Below, one piece after another: positions 1-8,562 of a stretch of DNA of 42,785 nucleotides (the stretch's first letter is position 1; each line of letters begins with the position of its first letter). The notes below the pieces were generated by a model. It saw only the letters and a list, made by a program, of their open reading frames with translations, was not told the DNA's origin and did no database searches. The translations under genes were made by a program, and so were the position numbers. Origin of the DNA: Scatomorpha sp964535405 (GTDB lineage Bacteria > Bacillota > Clostridia > Oscillospirales > Oscillospiraceae); contig CAZHUG010000014.1 in assembly GCA_964535405.1 (NCBI GenBank), positions 1 to 42,785 on the forward strand, written 5' to 3'.

Positions 1-155
1 TCAGCCACCGCGTCCGGCATACGAGCGCCGTATAAAGCCTTCTCGTCGTGGGAAAAATCCATGCCGATGGAATCCCCGGTGAGCACGCGGGAGGAGTCAA
101 GCATTGCCTCAAGCAACTTAATCTTATCCCCGGTTAATTTATTACAGCTTGCCAT
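1..155 (-). CDS. FAD-binding oxidoreductase, GlcD/LctD-like (N-terminal part only)
   Basis: Only the first 51 codons are inside the window; the gene runs off the left edge. The start is ATG at 153-155, with a CTTTTTCTCC complement (GGAGAAAAAG) just upstream as ribosome binding site. The visible protein contains the FSHDE and MPDAVA segments, which match the start of FAD_binding_4 proteins of the GlcD/D-lactate dehydrogenase family (they oxidise 2-hydroxy acids using FAD). It lies 37 bases after etfA in the same direction, so the order is etfB-etfA-glcD. That order is the one known for electron-bifurcating lactate dehydrogenase complexes (LctBCD). That it partners with these Etf subunits is inferred from position; its substrate cannot be told from this fragment. 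Confidence 0.72.
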   Translation of the reverse strand, partial: MASCNKLTGDKIKLLEAMLDSSRVLTGDSIGMDFSHDEKALYGARMPDAVA

Positions 156-192
156 TATAAGCTTTTTCTCCTTTTGCTTTGTACTTGCTGGT

Positions 193-1101
193 CTATTTCA
201 GTTTATCTTTTATTGCGGGAAGAACTTCCGTTAAGTCAGCTACAAGGCCATAATCACATAGATTAAAAATTGGTGCATTCTTGTCTTTATTTATCGCAAA
301 AACCACACCTGCCTGATTTACGCCCACCATATGCTGTATTTGCCCGGAAATACCCAAGCCCATGTATACCTTAGGTTTTATCATTATCCCTGAGACGCCC
401 AAATAGCTGTCTCTTGGCATCCACTTCATCTCCTCGGCAAGCGGGCGCGTACAGCCCACCTCGGCGTCTATTACATTAGCAAAATCAAAAACAGACTGCA
501 AAACTTCTTCACTTGTCACGCCTCTGCCTGCGCAGACAACTCTTTCCGCCGCGGATAGATTGACTGTCTTCTCCTTTTTGATTCGCTTTTCTATAAGGCG
601 TATGCCGGATGATGTTGCCGCTAAATCTCTGATATCAGTAGTTGGAGGCATATCTTCCGACGGAAAAACGCCCGCTCCTGCACAAACAACGACTGTTTCA
701 CTCAACGCCTTTTCTGTTTTGAATGCAGCGCCTCCGTATACCATTCGCACACCAGTCACGCCGCCGTCTGTCACACCAAGTGAAGAAACATCAGAAAGCA
801 CACAGCACTCCAGCGCAGCGGCTATTGCCCCGGCAGCCAAGCGGCCATTCTTACTCGTTTCCGCCAGAACCATAGCGGGTTTTTCCCCGCAAACAAGCCG
901 GATAATTTGAGGTATGTAATTAATGAAAGACTCATTTTTTAATTCACCCAGGTAATATGCGACATCAGCGCCCTTCGCAAGGGATCTGTCACCTGAATAA
1001 ATTAAGGTGGTTTTTTCCCCAAAGGAAGCACCGGCGGCAGTTAATGAAGCGATCGCTTCTGCTGTTTCGGCAATTATCCAAACGTCTCTTAATTTGCTCA
1101 T
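193..1101 (-). CDS. etfA: Electron transfer flavoprotein alpha subunit, FixB type
   Basis: 302 residues, the usual size for EtfA/FixB. The C-terminal FAD-binding domain is clear: GISGQIQHMVG near residues 250-260 and FAINKDKNAPIF near 268-279, with RPLAEEMKWM before it. The protein is noticeably closer in motif wording to enterobacterial FixB, the Etf of carnitine reduction, than to the beta-oxidation EtfA (for example CTRPLAE, MVYGG and the NKDKNAPIF tail). It would hold the FAD that shuttles electrons between an acyl-CoA dehydrogenase and a membrane or soluble donor. The start is ATG, 16 bases after the end of etfB, so the two are co-translated. The likely client in this window is the CaiA-like dehydrogenase at 4132-5292. 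Confidence 0.93.
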   Translation of the reverse strand: MSKLRDVWIIAETAEAIASLTAAGASFGEKTTLIYSGDRSLAKGADVAYYLGELKNESFINYIPQIIRLVCGEKPAMVLAETSKNGRLAAGAIAAALECCVLSDVSSLGVTDGGVTGVRMVYGGAAFKTEKALSETVVVCAGAGVFPSEDMPPTTDIRDLAATSSGIRLIEKRIKKEKTVNLSAAERVVCAGRGVTSEEVLQSVFDFANVIDAEVGCTRPLAEEMKWMPRDSYLGVSGIMIKPKVYMGLGISGQIQHMVGVNQAGVVFAINKDKNAPIFNLCDYGLVADLTEVLPAIKDKLK

Positions 1102-1117
1102 TACTCAAGTCTCCTCT

Positions 1118-1879
1118 CTAAAGCGCTTTCTTAAGATGCTCGACGAATTCGCTGACAGCTTCATCGCCGGAACCTTCAATCACTATTTTCTTCCTGTCAG
1201 TCTCTTCAGGCGCAAGGACGCTAATGAGCTCAGAGACCTTATCTGTTTTGGCAGCTAAATCTGAAAGGCTCCATATTGTAGACGGTTTTTTTCCGGCACC
1301 CATGATATCCTTAAGTGAAGCGATTCTTGGCGTATTAATATCGCCCGTCACGCTGATTACGGCAGGAAGATCGACTTCCAGCACCTCAACACCATCCTCC
1401 AAAAACCGCTCGACCTTTAAGTGTCCGTCCTCTGCGGTGACTCCGCAAACGCTGTTAACGGTATTCCAGCCCAATAGTGATCCCAGCATGTTTCCGACCT
1501 GCTGAACGTACATATCCCCCGAGCCCTCGCCGCAGATTACCAGGTCCACGCCGCCTATCTTCTGGATACCCGCTTTTAGCATCTTAGCGATGGCAAGAGT
1601 ATCGGCAGTGCCCAGCGATTCATCCATAATGCCATACATTTCTTTCGGGCCACGTGCAAGTACTGCCTTTTTCAGCTTGGAATTATCAACCACCGCCCCT
1701 CCGGCAGTCAAGACAACAACTTCGTCGTCTTCCCCAGCCAGCTGTATTCCCGCTTCCACTGCATTGAGATCATATTGGCCTATGGAATAGACGGCACTTC
1801 CGGTGTCCAGAGTTCGATCCGCTCTAATCCCTATTCCCTCATTGTCCGGAACGCATTTATAACATATTACAGTTTTCAA
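1118..1879 (-). CDS. etfB: Electron transfer flavoprotein beta subunit, FixA type
   Basis: 253 residues if translation starts at TTG 1877-1879. I prefer this start over ATG 1894 because AGAGGTG sits about six bases before the TTG, and the resulting N-terminus MKTVICYKCVPD aligns with that of FixA (MKI-TCYKCVPD pattern). The nucleotide-binding segment GEGSGDMYVQQVG is the FixA version of the Etf-beta motif. The QQVG wording also resembles the AQVG motif of bifurcating Etfs, so FAD instead of AMP in this subunit is possible but not proven. It is first in an etfB-etfA-glcD unit, separated from the upstream CoA-transferase gene by a terminator. Confidence 0.92.
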   Translation of the reverse strand: MKTVICYKCVPDNEGIGIRADRTLDTGSAVYSIGQYDLNAVEAGIQLAGEDDEVVVLTAGGAVVDNSKLKKAVLARGPKEMYGIMDESLGTADTLAIAKMLKAGIQKIGGVDLVICGEGSGDMYVQQVGNMLGSLLGWNTVNSVCGVTAEDGHLKVERFLEDGVEVLEVDLPAVISVTGDINTPRIASLKDIMGAGKKPSTIWSLSDLAAKTDKVSELISVLAPEETDRKKIVIEGSGDEAVSEFVEHLKKAL

Positions 1880-1950
1880 AATAACACCTCTCATAATACT
1901 TTACTAAAAACCTACTGTAGGATGATATAGTCCTTTCAAAACCCAAACAG

Positions 1951-1991
1951 CAAAAGGCGGAAGCCGGCTCATAGCCAAAAACCGCCTTTTG
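1951..1991 (-). terminator. Intrinsic terminator after the cai-like operon
   Basis: Inverted repeat CAAAAGGCGG ... CCGCCTTTTG with a 20-base loop, lying 37 bases beyond the CoA-transferase stop codon. It separates the ligase-to-transferase gene group from etfBA, so etfBA probably has its own promoter in the remaining short gap or depends on read-through. Confidence 0.75.
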
Positions 1992-2028
1992 TTGTATAGT
2001 TTTATTCGGGGTCTAGTTCAGAAATATC

Positions 2029-3282
2029 CTATTTATGCTCAAATTGTTTGCAGTTGTCTTTAATATATTTGGATATACCCTTTTCGTGCAGGGCATCAAT
2101 CTCCTCTTTGGTCATGCCTATCTCGGCTAGAACGTCATAAGTATCCGTTCCATGGTCAACGCCGGAGCGGAATATCTGGCCGGGGTTTCTCTTTACAGGG
2201 GGCACAACGTTTGAACCCGTTATTGTAATGGGCCAGCGCTCGCTCTCCCATGTCGCAAGAGATTTGCGAGCTATATAATGCTCGTTCTGGACCATATCGG
2301 AATATTCCATCACACAGGAGCAGGGGATTTTTGCGTCATTGAATATTTTTTCAATTTCTGCGGCGCTGTGCTCTGCGCAAAAAGCCAAAACTTTTTCTTC
2401 CAAAAGTTTTCCGGCGTCCGTTGTCATATACACCCTGGAGGTGCCCCTGGGGTACATCTCCCCGCCGTACTCCAGGCCGAAAAGCCCGCAGGCGGATTTA
2501 AATGCGCCCGGTCCGAGGATGAGCATTATGACGCTGCCCTCTTTGCAGTTGTATGCGCCGTAGCCGGCGACCAGGGATGAGTTAGCAAAAAATTCGCGTT
2601 TTATTTTTGTTCCCGTAGTCAACTCATTTATCATGCCGACTCCCAATGTGCGCACAATGGTCTCATACTGGCTGATATCAATACTTTCGCCCACGCCGGT
2701 CTTCTGAGTCTTAATGTATGCGGCCAGCGACATGCCATAGGCCATGAACCCGGTGTAGTAGTCCGCCACGTCAGGACCGCAGGGGAAGTATTGAGACCCG
2801 GGCTCTCCATTTGCATACATCATGCCGCCGAATGCCTGGGCGATGGGGTCGTATGAAGCCCTGTTTACATACTCAGGGACCCCGGTCTGGCCATAGCCAG
2901 AGACATGCGTTATGACAAGCTTCGGATTAACCTCCCACAGCGCTTCATCCGTGAGTCCCCATCTTGTCCACTGTCCTCCCTTTGACGCCTCCAGAAAAAT
3001 GTCGGCTCCTTCTATTAGCTTCAGAAACGCCGCGCGCCCATCAGGGTCAACAACATTCAAAGAACAGTTTCTGATATTCCTGCGTGTCTGCTCCAAGCTC
3101 CAGCCCGGCATCATAATGTTGCCGTGGTTTAAGTCAATGCCATTGGGGTTTTCAACGAAAATGACATCAGCGCCGTGGTCTGCCATCAGAGACGTCGCAA
3201 ACGGTCCGGCTACGGAGATTGCAGAGGTCACAACCTTGACTCCTGAGAGCATCCCAAATTGGGGCATATCCTGTATTTTCAT
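2029..3282 (-). CDS. caiB: Class III CoA-transferase, CaiB-like
   Basis: 417 residues, close to the 405 of CaiB. Class III (Frc/CaiB/BaiF) transferases move CoA between carboxylic acids through an aspartyl-CoA intermediate; the expected nucleophile is Asp174 in VADYYTG. Large parts follow enterobacterial CaiB (crotonobetainyl-CoA:carnitine CoA-transferase): MPQFGMLSGVKVV at the N-terminus, DIFLEASKG at 94-102, NPKLVITHVSGYGQ at 119-132 and NPGQIFRSGVDHG near the C-terminus. It is the last gene before the terminator and starts 24 bases after the hydratase gene. In the cai model it would recycle CoA from the reduced product to a new substrate acid. The family match is secure, but carnitine as substrate is inference. 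Confidence 0.88.
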   Translation of the reverse strand: MKIQDMPQFGMLSGVKVVTSAISVAGPFATSLMADHGADVIFVENPNGIDLNHGNIMMPGWSLEQTRRNIRNCSLNVVDPDGRAAFLKLIEGADIFLEASKGGQWTRWGLTDEALWEVNPKLVITHVSGYGQTGVPEYVNRASYDPIAQAFGGMMYANGEPGSQYFPCGPDVADYYTGFMAYGMSLAAYIKTQKTGVGESIDISQYETIVRTLGVGMINELTTGTKIKREFFANSSLVAGYGAYNCKEGSVIMLILGPGAFKSACGLFGLEYGGEMYPRGTSRVYMTTDAGKLLEEKVLAFCAEHSAAEIEKIFNDAKIPCSCVMEYSDMVQNEHYIARKSLATWESERWPITITGSNVVPPVKRNPGQIFRSGVDHGTDTYDVLAEIGMTKEEIDALHEKGISKYIKDNCKQFEHK

Positions 3283-3306
3283 ATAAGTTTTCCTTTCAAT
3301 ATTCAG

Positions 3307-4080
3307 TTATTTCTTTTTGCTGAGAAATTTTGCTATGTATGCATCCTTATAGGCCTTTGCTTCCTCGGAGTTTGCCAAAAATGGCGTTGTCTGGCATTCC
3401 ATAAGCAGCAGCGCGGGCAGTTTATCATAGCAGACGTAATTTATCGCCCTCTTTGCAATGCCGAGAGTTGCAATGGGCATCTCCGCGATTTTCGCGGCGA
3501 ACTCCATTGTCTTCTCTTCAATTTCATCAGGAGGATAGACATAAGATGCTATGCCATACCTCTCGCATTCCTCTGCCGTAAGCCTGGCGGAGGTAAATGC
3601 GAGCTTTTTTGCGAGGAATGGACCCACGGCTGCTGTGAGAGTTGCAAGGGAACCCATCTCGGGCACAAGGCTCAGGCTCATAAAGTTGGGAGATAATTTG
3701 GCATTGTCGGCCATAATGATGAAGTCACAGAGCATTGCGATACCAAAACCGCCCCCCATGGCATAGCCCTCAACCATTGCGATCACCGGCTTATCCATAT
3801 TGGGTATTTCCTGCGCGATCAGTCCCATGTGATTCACATTATTTCGGGTGCCGTCCATCGTGTTTCCGGTCTTCACCCCGCTCAGATCAGCACCCGAGCA
3901 AAAGCAGTGGGCAGAGCCCTTGAGGATGATCACTTTTACTTCCATGTCCATAGACATCACGCGAAGCGCATCCAGCAAGGCCAGATTGAACGCATCATCC
4001 ATGGCATTTTTAACCTGGGGCTTATTAAACGTAATCACACCGACGTTTCCATTTTTTTCGAGGATCATTAATTCTGACAT
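3307..4080 (-). CDS. Enoyl-CoA hydratase/isomerase family protein (CaiD-like position)
   Basis: 257 residues, a normal crotonase length. The oxyanion-hole segments are present: CFCSGADLSG at 59-68 and GYAMGGGFGIAM at 105-116. The two hydratase glutamates are not at their usual places: the PE position of classic hydratases reads PN (131-132) and the second reads Lys. Instead a glutamate sits at 141 in LVPEMGS, the place of the catalytic Glu in delta3,delta2-enoyl-CoA isomerases. The enzyme could therefore shift a double bond rather than add water. It lies between the CaiA-like dehydrogenase (51-base gap) and the CaiB-like transferase (24-base gap), the place where CaiD would be expected functionally. 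The family is certain, the reaction is not. Confidence 0.85.
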   Translation of the reverse strand: MSELMILEKNGNVGVITFNKPQVKNAMDDAFNLALLDALRVMSMDMEVKVIILKGSAHCFCSGADLSGVKTGNTMDGTRNNVNHMGLIAQEIPNMDKPVIAMVEGYAMGGGFGIAMLCDFIIMADNAKLSPNFMSLSLVPEMGSLATLTAAVGPFLAKKLAFTSARLTAEECERYGIASYVYPPDEIEEKTMEFAAKIAEMPIATLGIAKRAINYVCYDKLPALLLMECQTTPFLANSEEAKAYKDAYIAKFLSKKK

Positions 4081-4131
4081 ACAGAAAACTCCTTTATTTA
4101 GTTGATGAAAGACCCTGGGCTAAAACCTTTC

Positions 4132-5292
4132 TCAGCGACCACCCTTTTTTGCGGCCTCCTTAAGAATTGCCTTACCCGCGGAGTATATGCATATCTGGTC
4201 TGTGCCACCGCCGATGCGATGCATCCTGGAATCGCGCCAATAGCGAGAAATCCGGCAGTCCTCAGTGTAGCCGATGCCGCCCATTACCTGCATGGCCGAA
4301 TCACACACCTCAAAGCCCGCCTGGGCACAATAAAGCTTGGTAAGGCCGGACTCTATCTGGATAGATTTCCCCTGATCCTTAAGCCAGGCGCAACGGTATA
4401 TCTGGGAACGCATATTATCAATTTTTATGCGCATCTCGCAAAGCAGCTCTTGGATGAGCTGTGTGCTGCCTATCGTCTTGCCGAACTGAACGCGCTGATT
4501 GGCATACGCCACAGCGTCGTCGTAGCAGCACTGTGCCATGCCCAGAGAGCCTGTTGCGATAGAGAGCCTTTCGACCTCGAAATTTTTAAGCAGCTGGAAG
4601 AAGCCGTTGTTCTCCTTGCCGAAAATATCCTTCTCCTCGACTTCTACGTCCTCAAAGTATATCTCGCAGAGATGTCCGTGGTCCTTACATCCGATTTTGG
4701 GCATATGCGCGAATGTGATTCCCGGCTTGTCTGCGGGCACCCACCACATTGTCATGGCCTTATGAGGCGAAGGATTATCTAGGTCCCTGGTCACGAACAG
4801 GATATATGGAGCTGTGTCCGCGCCCGTTATGAAGCTTTTGTGTCCGTTTAAATAAACCTTGCCGTCCCTCCTGGTCGCCGTGGACGCGATCGCCGAGTTA
4901 TCGGAACCCGCCTGCGGCTCGGTTATTCCGAGCGCAAAAGAAACCTTTCCGTTTTTAAGGTGGCTGTACGCCTGCTTTTTCTGCTCTTCTGTTCCGAAAT
5001 GGCTCAGATCGTCGACCTGGAGCATCACGCTTGTGAACGGAAATCCCTTTGAAAAGAAGCGTTCCTTGACAAGCTGAGTGGTCAAAACGTCACAGGGTGT
5101 TCCTCCGAAGTCTTCCGGAAGGCCAATCCTGCCTATGCCGGACTCGAAAACAGTCTCGTGGTACTCAGTGGGCTGGCGGTTTTCCTCATAACACTTTCTG
5201 AAATATGCTTCGTCAAACCCGCATCCCGCAATGAATTCGTCAATGCTTTCAAGCAATAGCTCCTGTTCCTCAGTCAAACTAAAGTCAATCAT
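4132..5292 (-). CDS. caiA: Acyl-CoA dehydrogenase, CaiA-like (enoyl-CoA reductase direction)
   Basis: 386 residues. The acyl-CoA dehydrogenase signature ITEPQAGSD lies at 123-131, the FAD segment KSFITGAD at 152-159, and YANQRVQFGKTIG near 268-280. The usual C-terminal catalytic Glu is absent: the segment reads RIGGGTDQI. A glutamate occurs instead at 241 in VERLSIATG, the site used by isovaleryl-CoA dehydrogenase; CaiA has the same pattern. Overall wording follows CaiA (crotonobetainyl-CoA reductase), including SAMQVMGGIGYTEDCRISRYWRD. With FixAB-type Etf nearby, it probably reduces an enoyl-CoA as a terminal electron sink. The substrate is not shown by sequence. Confidence 0.88.
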   Translation of the reverse strand: MIDFSLTEEQELLLESIDEFIAGCGFDEAYFRKCYEENRQPTEYHETVFESGIGRIGLPEDFGGTPCDVLTTQLVKERFFSKGFPFTSVMLQVDDLSHFGTEEQKKQAYSHLKNGKVSFALGITEPQAGSDNSAIASTATRRDGKVYLNGHKSFITGADTAPYILFVTRDLDNPSPHKAMTMWWVPADKPGITFAHMPKIGCKDHGHLCEIYFEDVEVEEKDIFGKENNGFFQLLKNFEVERLSIATGSLGMAQCCYDDAVAYANQRVQFGKTIGSTQLIQELLCEMRIKIDNMRSQIYRCAWLKDQGKSIQIESGLTKLYCAQAGFEVCDSAMQVMGGIGYTEDCRISRYWRDSRMHRIGGGTDQICIYSAGKAILKEAAKKGGR

Positions 5293-5332
5293 AATTTTTC
5301 TCCTATTTTAAATTTTTAGATTCTTGATTATT

Positions 5333-6724
5333 TTACATGAGCCCCATAAATTTCCAGACAGGAATGCAGGCCAAGTTACCCACGAGACTGATAATCATGT
5401 AAAAATAGCTCGATGCCGCGACGTTCTTCCACTCAACCAAACCGCCTGACATACCCTCCGCCATGATGTAGCTTGTATTGTTAAAGGACAGGCTCCACAC
5501 CTGAGAAGCGATGTAGGCACACCAAATCACAACAAAGGGAGAGATGCCCATAGAGACGCATAGTGGGGAAAACACAGCATAGAGAATAGTTACGCTTGCG
5601 AGCAGGGAGACAACTGCATAGCGCATGATGTATGTAACGACAGTCACCACAATAACCAGCATGAATCCGTTTGAAACTATGGGAGATAGGATGGGGTTCA
5701 AGGTCGCTTGCAGCCATCCGCTGATTCCGGTAGCGGAAAAGAGAGCGGCTATTCCGGTGATTCCGCCCATCATTATGATTACGACCCAGGGGATTTTGCT
5801 GGTGATCTCCTGCGGTGTAAACAGGCCCTTCGCGACCATGAGCACCCAAAGAATCATGGCTATCACAAAACTGTCTATTCCGGTTATCGAGGTCGTCATC
5901 CATGCTATAATTCCAAGTACGAGCAAGACGGCGCTGAACTTTTCGTTTCCGGTCATCGGACCCATTTCATCGAGCTTTTTCTGAACGAAGCCCTCCGGTA
6001 GATCGGCGGTATTTGTTTTATAATACTTTAGGTTAAAGAAATAGAAGCCTATGAACACAACAATGCCCCATACAATTGTGGCCCCGGCCCAACTTAGCCA
6101 GGTAAAGGACTCTCCGGGCATCATGGCCATAAGCATATAGACCATTGTGGCTCCCGTCAGGAAGCACAGACCCAGGATGTTTGACGGGACGAACATGGCG
6201 CTGAATAAACCCGCCGCGCCCTTGCTTTTTTTCTCGACACCTAGGGCATCGGCCACTTGGGCAGTGAATGGCGCCATGATAGCGACCTTTGCAGGCATAT
6301 TGGGTATGCAGGGGCTGAGAACGCCGCCGGCTACCATAATAGCGAGAATCTGTCCGTTATACGTGGGCTTAAACAGCTTCATAATTGTAAACGCAAGTCT
6401 CTTCATAAATCCGCTGTTGATAATTCCGGTGGCAAACCCAACAAGGGCAACGACCATCCAGACAGTCGAGCTGCTAAATCCCGAAAACACCGTTGAGAAT
6501 CCTGCGACTTTGAAAGCGAACATGGCCGTCAGAGCCATCAGCACGCATATGGGGTCGGGGAACACTTTCAGCGTCATAAGAAGAATCATTGAAACAAACG
6601 CTCCTAGAAATCTCAATCCTTCAATCGTCAATGTTTCTGTAGGCTGCGGCGCAATCGCGATAACCAGCCCTACTCCAACAGCTGCCAGAAACTTGATTAA
6701 TTTTGTGACAGTAACCTTACTCAC
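5333..6724 (-). CDS. DASS/SLC13-family anion transporter
   Basis: 463 residues, very hydrophobic, about 11-12 membrane segments in two halves, with the family features of divalent-anion:Na+ symporters (CitT/TtdT/SLC13). The two SNT-type sodium/substrate motifs are degenerate: CIPNMPAKVAI in the first half and FNNTSYI in the second, which may mean altered substrate or ion coupling. RBS GGGAGG lies six bases before ATG 6724. It is 96 bases after the ligase gene and 40 before the acyl-CoA dehydrogenase gene, so probably co-transcribed. It takes the place CaiT (a betaine carrier) has in cai operons, which argues for an anionic carboxylate instead of, or as well as, a betaine. Confidence 0.82.
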   Translation of the reverse strand: MSKVTVTKLIKFLAAVGVGLVIAIAPQPTETLTIEGLRFLGAFVSMILLMTLKVFPDPICVLMALTAMFAFKVAGFSTVFSGFSSSTVWMVVALVGFATGIINSGFMKRLAFTIMKLFKPTYNGQILAIMVAGGVLSPCIPNMPAKVAIMAPFTAQVADALGVEKKSKGAAGLFSAMFVPSNILGLCFLTGATMVYMLMAMMPGESFTWLSWAGATIVWGIVVFIGFYFFNLKYYKTNTADLPEGFVQKKLDEMGPMTGNEKFSAVLLVLGIIAWMTTSITGIDSFVIAMILWVLMVAKGLFTPQEITSKIPWVVIIMMGGITGIAALFSATGISGWLQATLNPILSPIVSNGFMLVIVVTVVTYIMRYAVVSLLASVTILYAVFSPLCVSMGISPFVVIWCAYIASQVWSLSFNNTSYIMAEGMSGGLVEWKNVAASSYFYMIISLVGNLACIPVWKFMGLM

Positions 6725-6820
6725 ATGAATTTCCTCCCAAGTTCTTTTAATTTACTTGCAATACTAAATGCGATAATGTACACTTTCCATAATCCGATAT
6801 TATTTAGCCTTATCCGTACA

Positions 6821-8377
6821 TCAATACCCCCTTTTTCCTTCAAGCCGGAATAGCTCCGAATAGCTCTTCCGCAAGGCGTTTTTGTCAATCTTGCCTATTG
6901 TAGTGACGGGTAGGTCTTTAAGGAAAAAAATTCTCTTCGGCACTTTGTATTTTGCGAGTTTTAGGCTGATGAAGTTCTGCAGCTCGCTTTCACTAATTTC
7001 GCTGTCTTCTGTTTTCACGACAGCAGCGACGATATATTCGCCCAAATCCCCCCCTGACAGGCCAAAAACCGATGCCTTTTCAATTTCCGGATTAAGTATT
7101 ATAATGTCCTCAACTTCGGCAGCCATAACGTTTTCACCACCCGTTTTAATCATGTCATTCGTTCTTCCCCTGAAATAGTAAAACCCCTCTTCATCTCTGC
7201 TGAGTATGTCCCCGGTGTGAAACCATCCCTGCTCGTCGAATGTATTCGTTTTGCCCAGATATCCGCTCATCATAAAAGGAGACTTTGCGATGCACTGCCC
7301 CCCTTCCCCGTCCGGCACCTCATAGCCGTTCTCGTCTATCAACTTGAGCCGGCACGCGGGATTCCGCTTTCCAACCGAAAGGCTGAGCTTAGGATTCTGA
7401 CGGTACATTTCCCGGGTAAAGGAGTGCGAGGTGTTTGCCGCATCCTCGGTATGCCCATATCCTATGGCGATTTTAGCGTTGGGAAATAGGTCAAAGACAT
7501 CATTGATTATTTCAGCGGAGCTGCATCCGCCGGTCAATGTAACCGTTTTGACGGAGGACCTGTCATGTTTAAGAAATTCCAGATTTTCCTTTAACCTGCG
7601 GCACAGGGAGGGCGGAAGAAGAAGCATCCTTGTGACCCGGTATTTCTGGATTGAGTATATGATTTGCTCAACATCGAGTTTTTTTAGAAGAGTAATGCAT
7701 CCGCCTGAAGACAGCATAAACATAAGCTGGGATATGCCTCCCTGATGGAACAGGGGGTTGAAGAGCAGATAATTATCTCCGACTCTGTAATCCACGCTTC
7801 CTGCAATTGCTCTTGTAGCAAGGCGAAGAAACAGGGCCTCATGGGAAGCAACAGCAATCTTTGAAAGTGCCAGTGTACCGCCTGTGTATAGGTATAGGGC
7901 AATATCATCGGCATTTACTTCAGCTTTATATTCCCACTCGGGATTCCCCGATAAGATCATAGCTCCCAGGTCATGGGCCTCAGCTTCATCGTCGCTTATA
8001 AAAACGGTTTTTTCAGGCAGTTTCTTCTTTATTGGCAAAATACTGTTTCTGTACTCTGCGCTGTATATGATATAATCACATTTGCTTTGATTGATTAAAA
8101 TGAGCAGCTCCTCTGGCAAGAGCCTGTAATTGAGCAAAGCAGGAATGGCGCCCAGTTTCTCAAGTGCATAAAAAATGGTGACAAAGCTCAGGCTGTTGCC
8201 AAACAGCATGGCTACTATGCTGCCCTTTCGTATGCCGGCATTATGGAAGCTTTCAGAAAGGGCGTTAACTTGCGAACAAATATTGCCATACGAAAAGACC
8301 TGGTCATCAATTATCAAGGCCGGGTTGTCGGCATTCAATTTAGCCTGATTTTCAAATAAGTCATAAATAGAAAGCAT
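6821..8377 (-). CDS. AMP-forming acyl-CoA ligase, CaiC-like, with a degenerate P-loop
   Basis: 518 residues, almost the same length as CaiC (517). ANL-superfamily landmarks: GWFHTGD, the FYYFRGRTNDMIKTGGENV hinge region and the C-terminal catalytic Lys near 496 in TTIGKID. The phosphate-binding loop, normally YTSGTTGxPKG, here reads YTGGTLALSKIA (about 164-175): the middle Ser, Thr and Gly are lost while one Lys is kept. This may slow adenylation or mean another role. The start is ATG 8377 with GGAGGGA upstream. It is the first gene of the cai-like operon and divergent from the PucR-type gene. Expected role: prime the pathway by making the first acyl-CoA. The exact acid is unknown. Confidence 0.82.
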   Translation of the reverse strand: MLSIYDLFENQAKLNADNPALIIDDQVFSYGNICSQVNALSESFHNAGIRKGSIVAMLFGNSLSFVTIFYALEKLGAIPALLNYRLLPEELLILINQSKCDYIIYSAEYRNSILPIKKKLPEKTVFISDDEAEAHDLGAMILSGNPEWEYKAEVNADDIALYLYTGGTLALSKIAVASHEALFLRLATRAIAGSVDYRVGDNYLLFNPLFHQGGISQLMFMLSSGGCITLLKKLDVEQIIYSIQKYRVTRMLLLPPSLCRRLKENLEFLKHDRSSVKTVTLTGGCSSAEIINDVFDLFPNAKIAIGYGHTEDAANTSHSFTREMYRQNPKLSLSVGKRNPACRLKLIDENGYEVPDGEGGQCIAKSPFMMSGYLGKTNTFDEQGWFHTGDILSRDEEGFYYFRGRTNDMIKTGGENVMAAEVEDIIILNPEIEKASVFGLSGGDLGEYIVAAVVKTEDSEISESELQNFISLKLAKYKVPKRIFFLKDLPVTTIGKIDKNALRKSYSELFRLEGKRGY

Positions 8378-8562
8378 TTTGTCCCTCCGTTTGAGTGCTT
8401 TATCACAACGTTTCTAGTTATTTTTCTAACAATAAGTCTATCAACTTTATTCAATTTTGTATTCATAAACGATTCATGAAATTTTGTCGTTTTTTAGTCA
8501 AGCATGAACATATTCTTTATCCGCATATGATGGTAACTATATTTGACAGGAGTATTGAGCTA

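Noticed and set aside
2029..8377. Calling the first operon a proven carnitine pathway
   Set aside because: The transporter is of an anion family, the ligase loop is altered and the hydratase active site differs, so only the similarity to cai genes is claimed.
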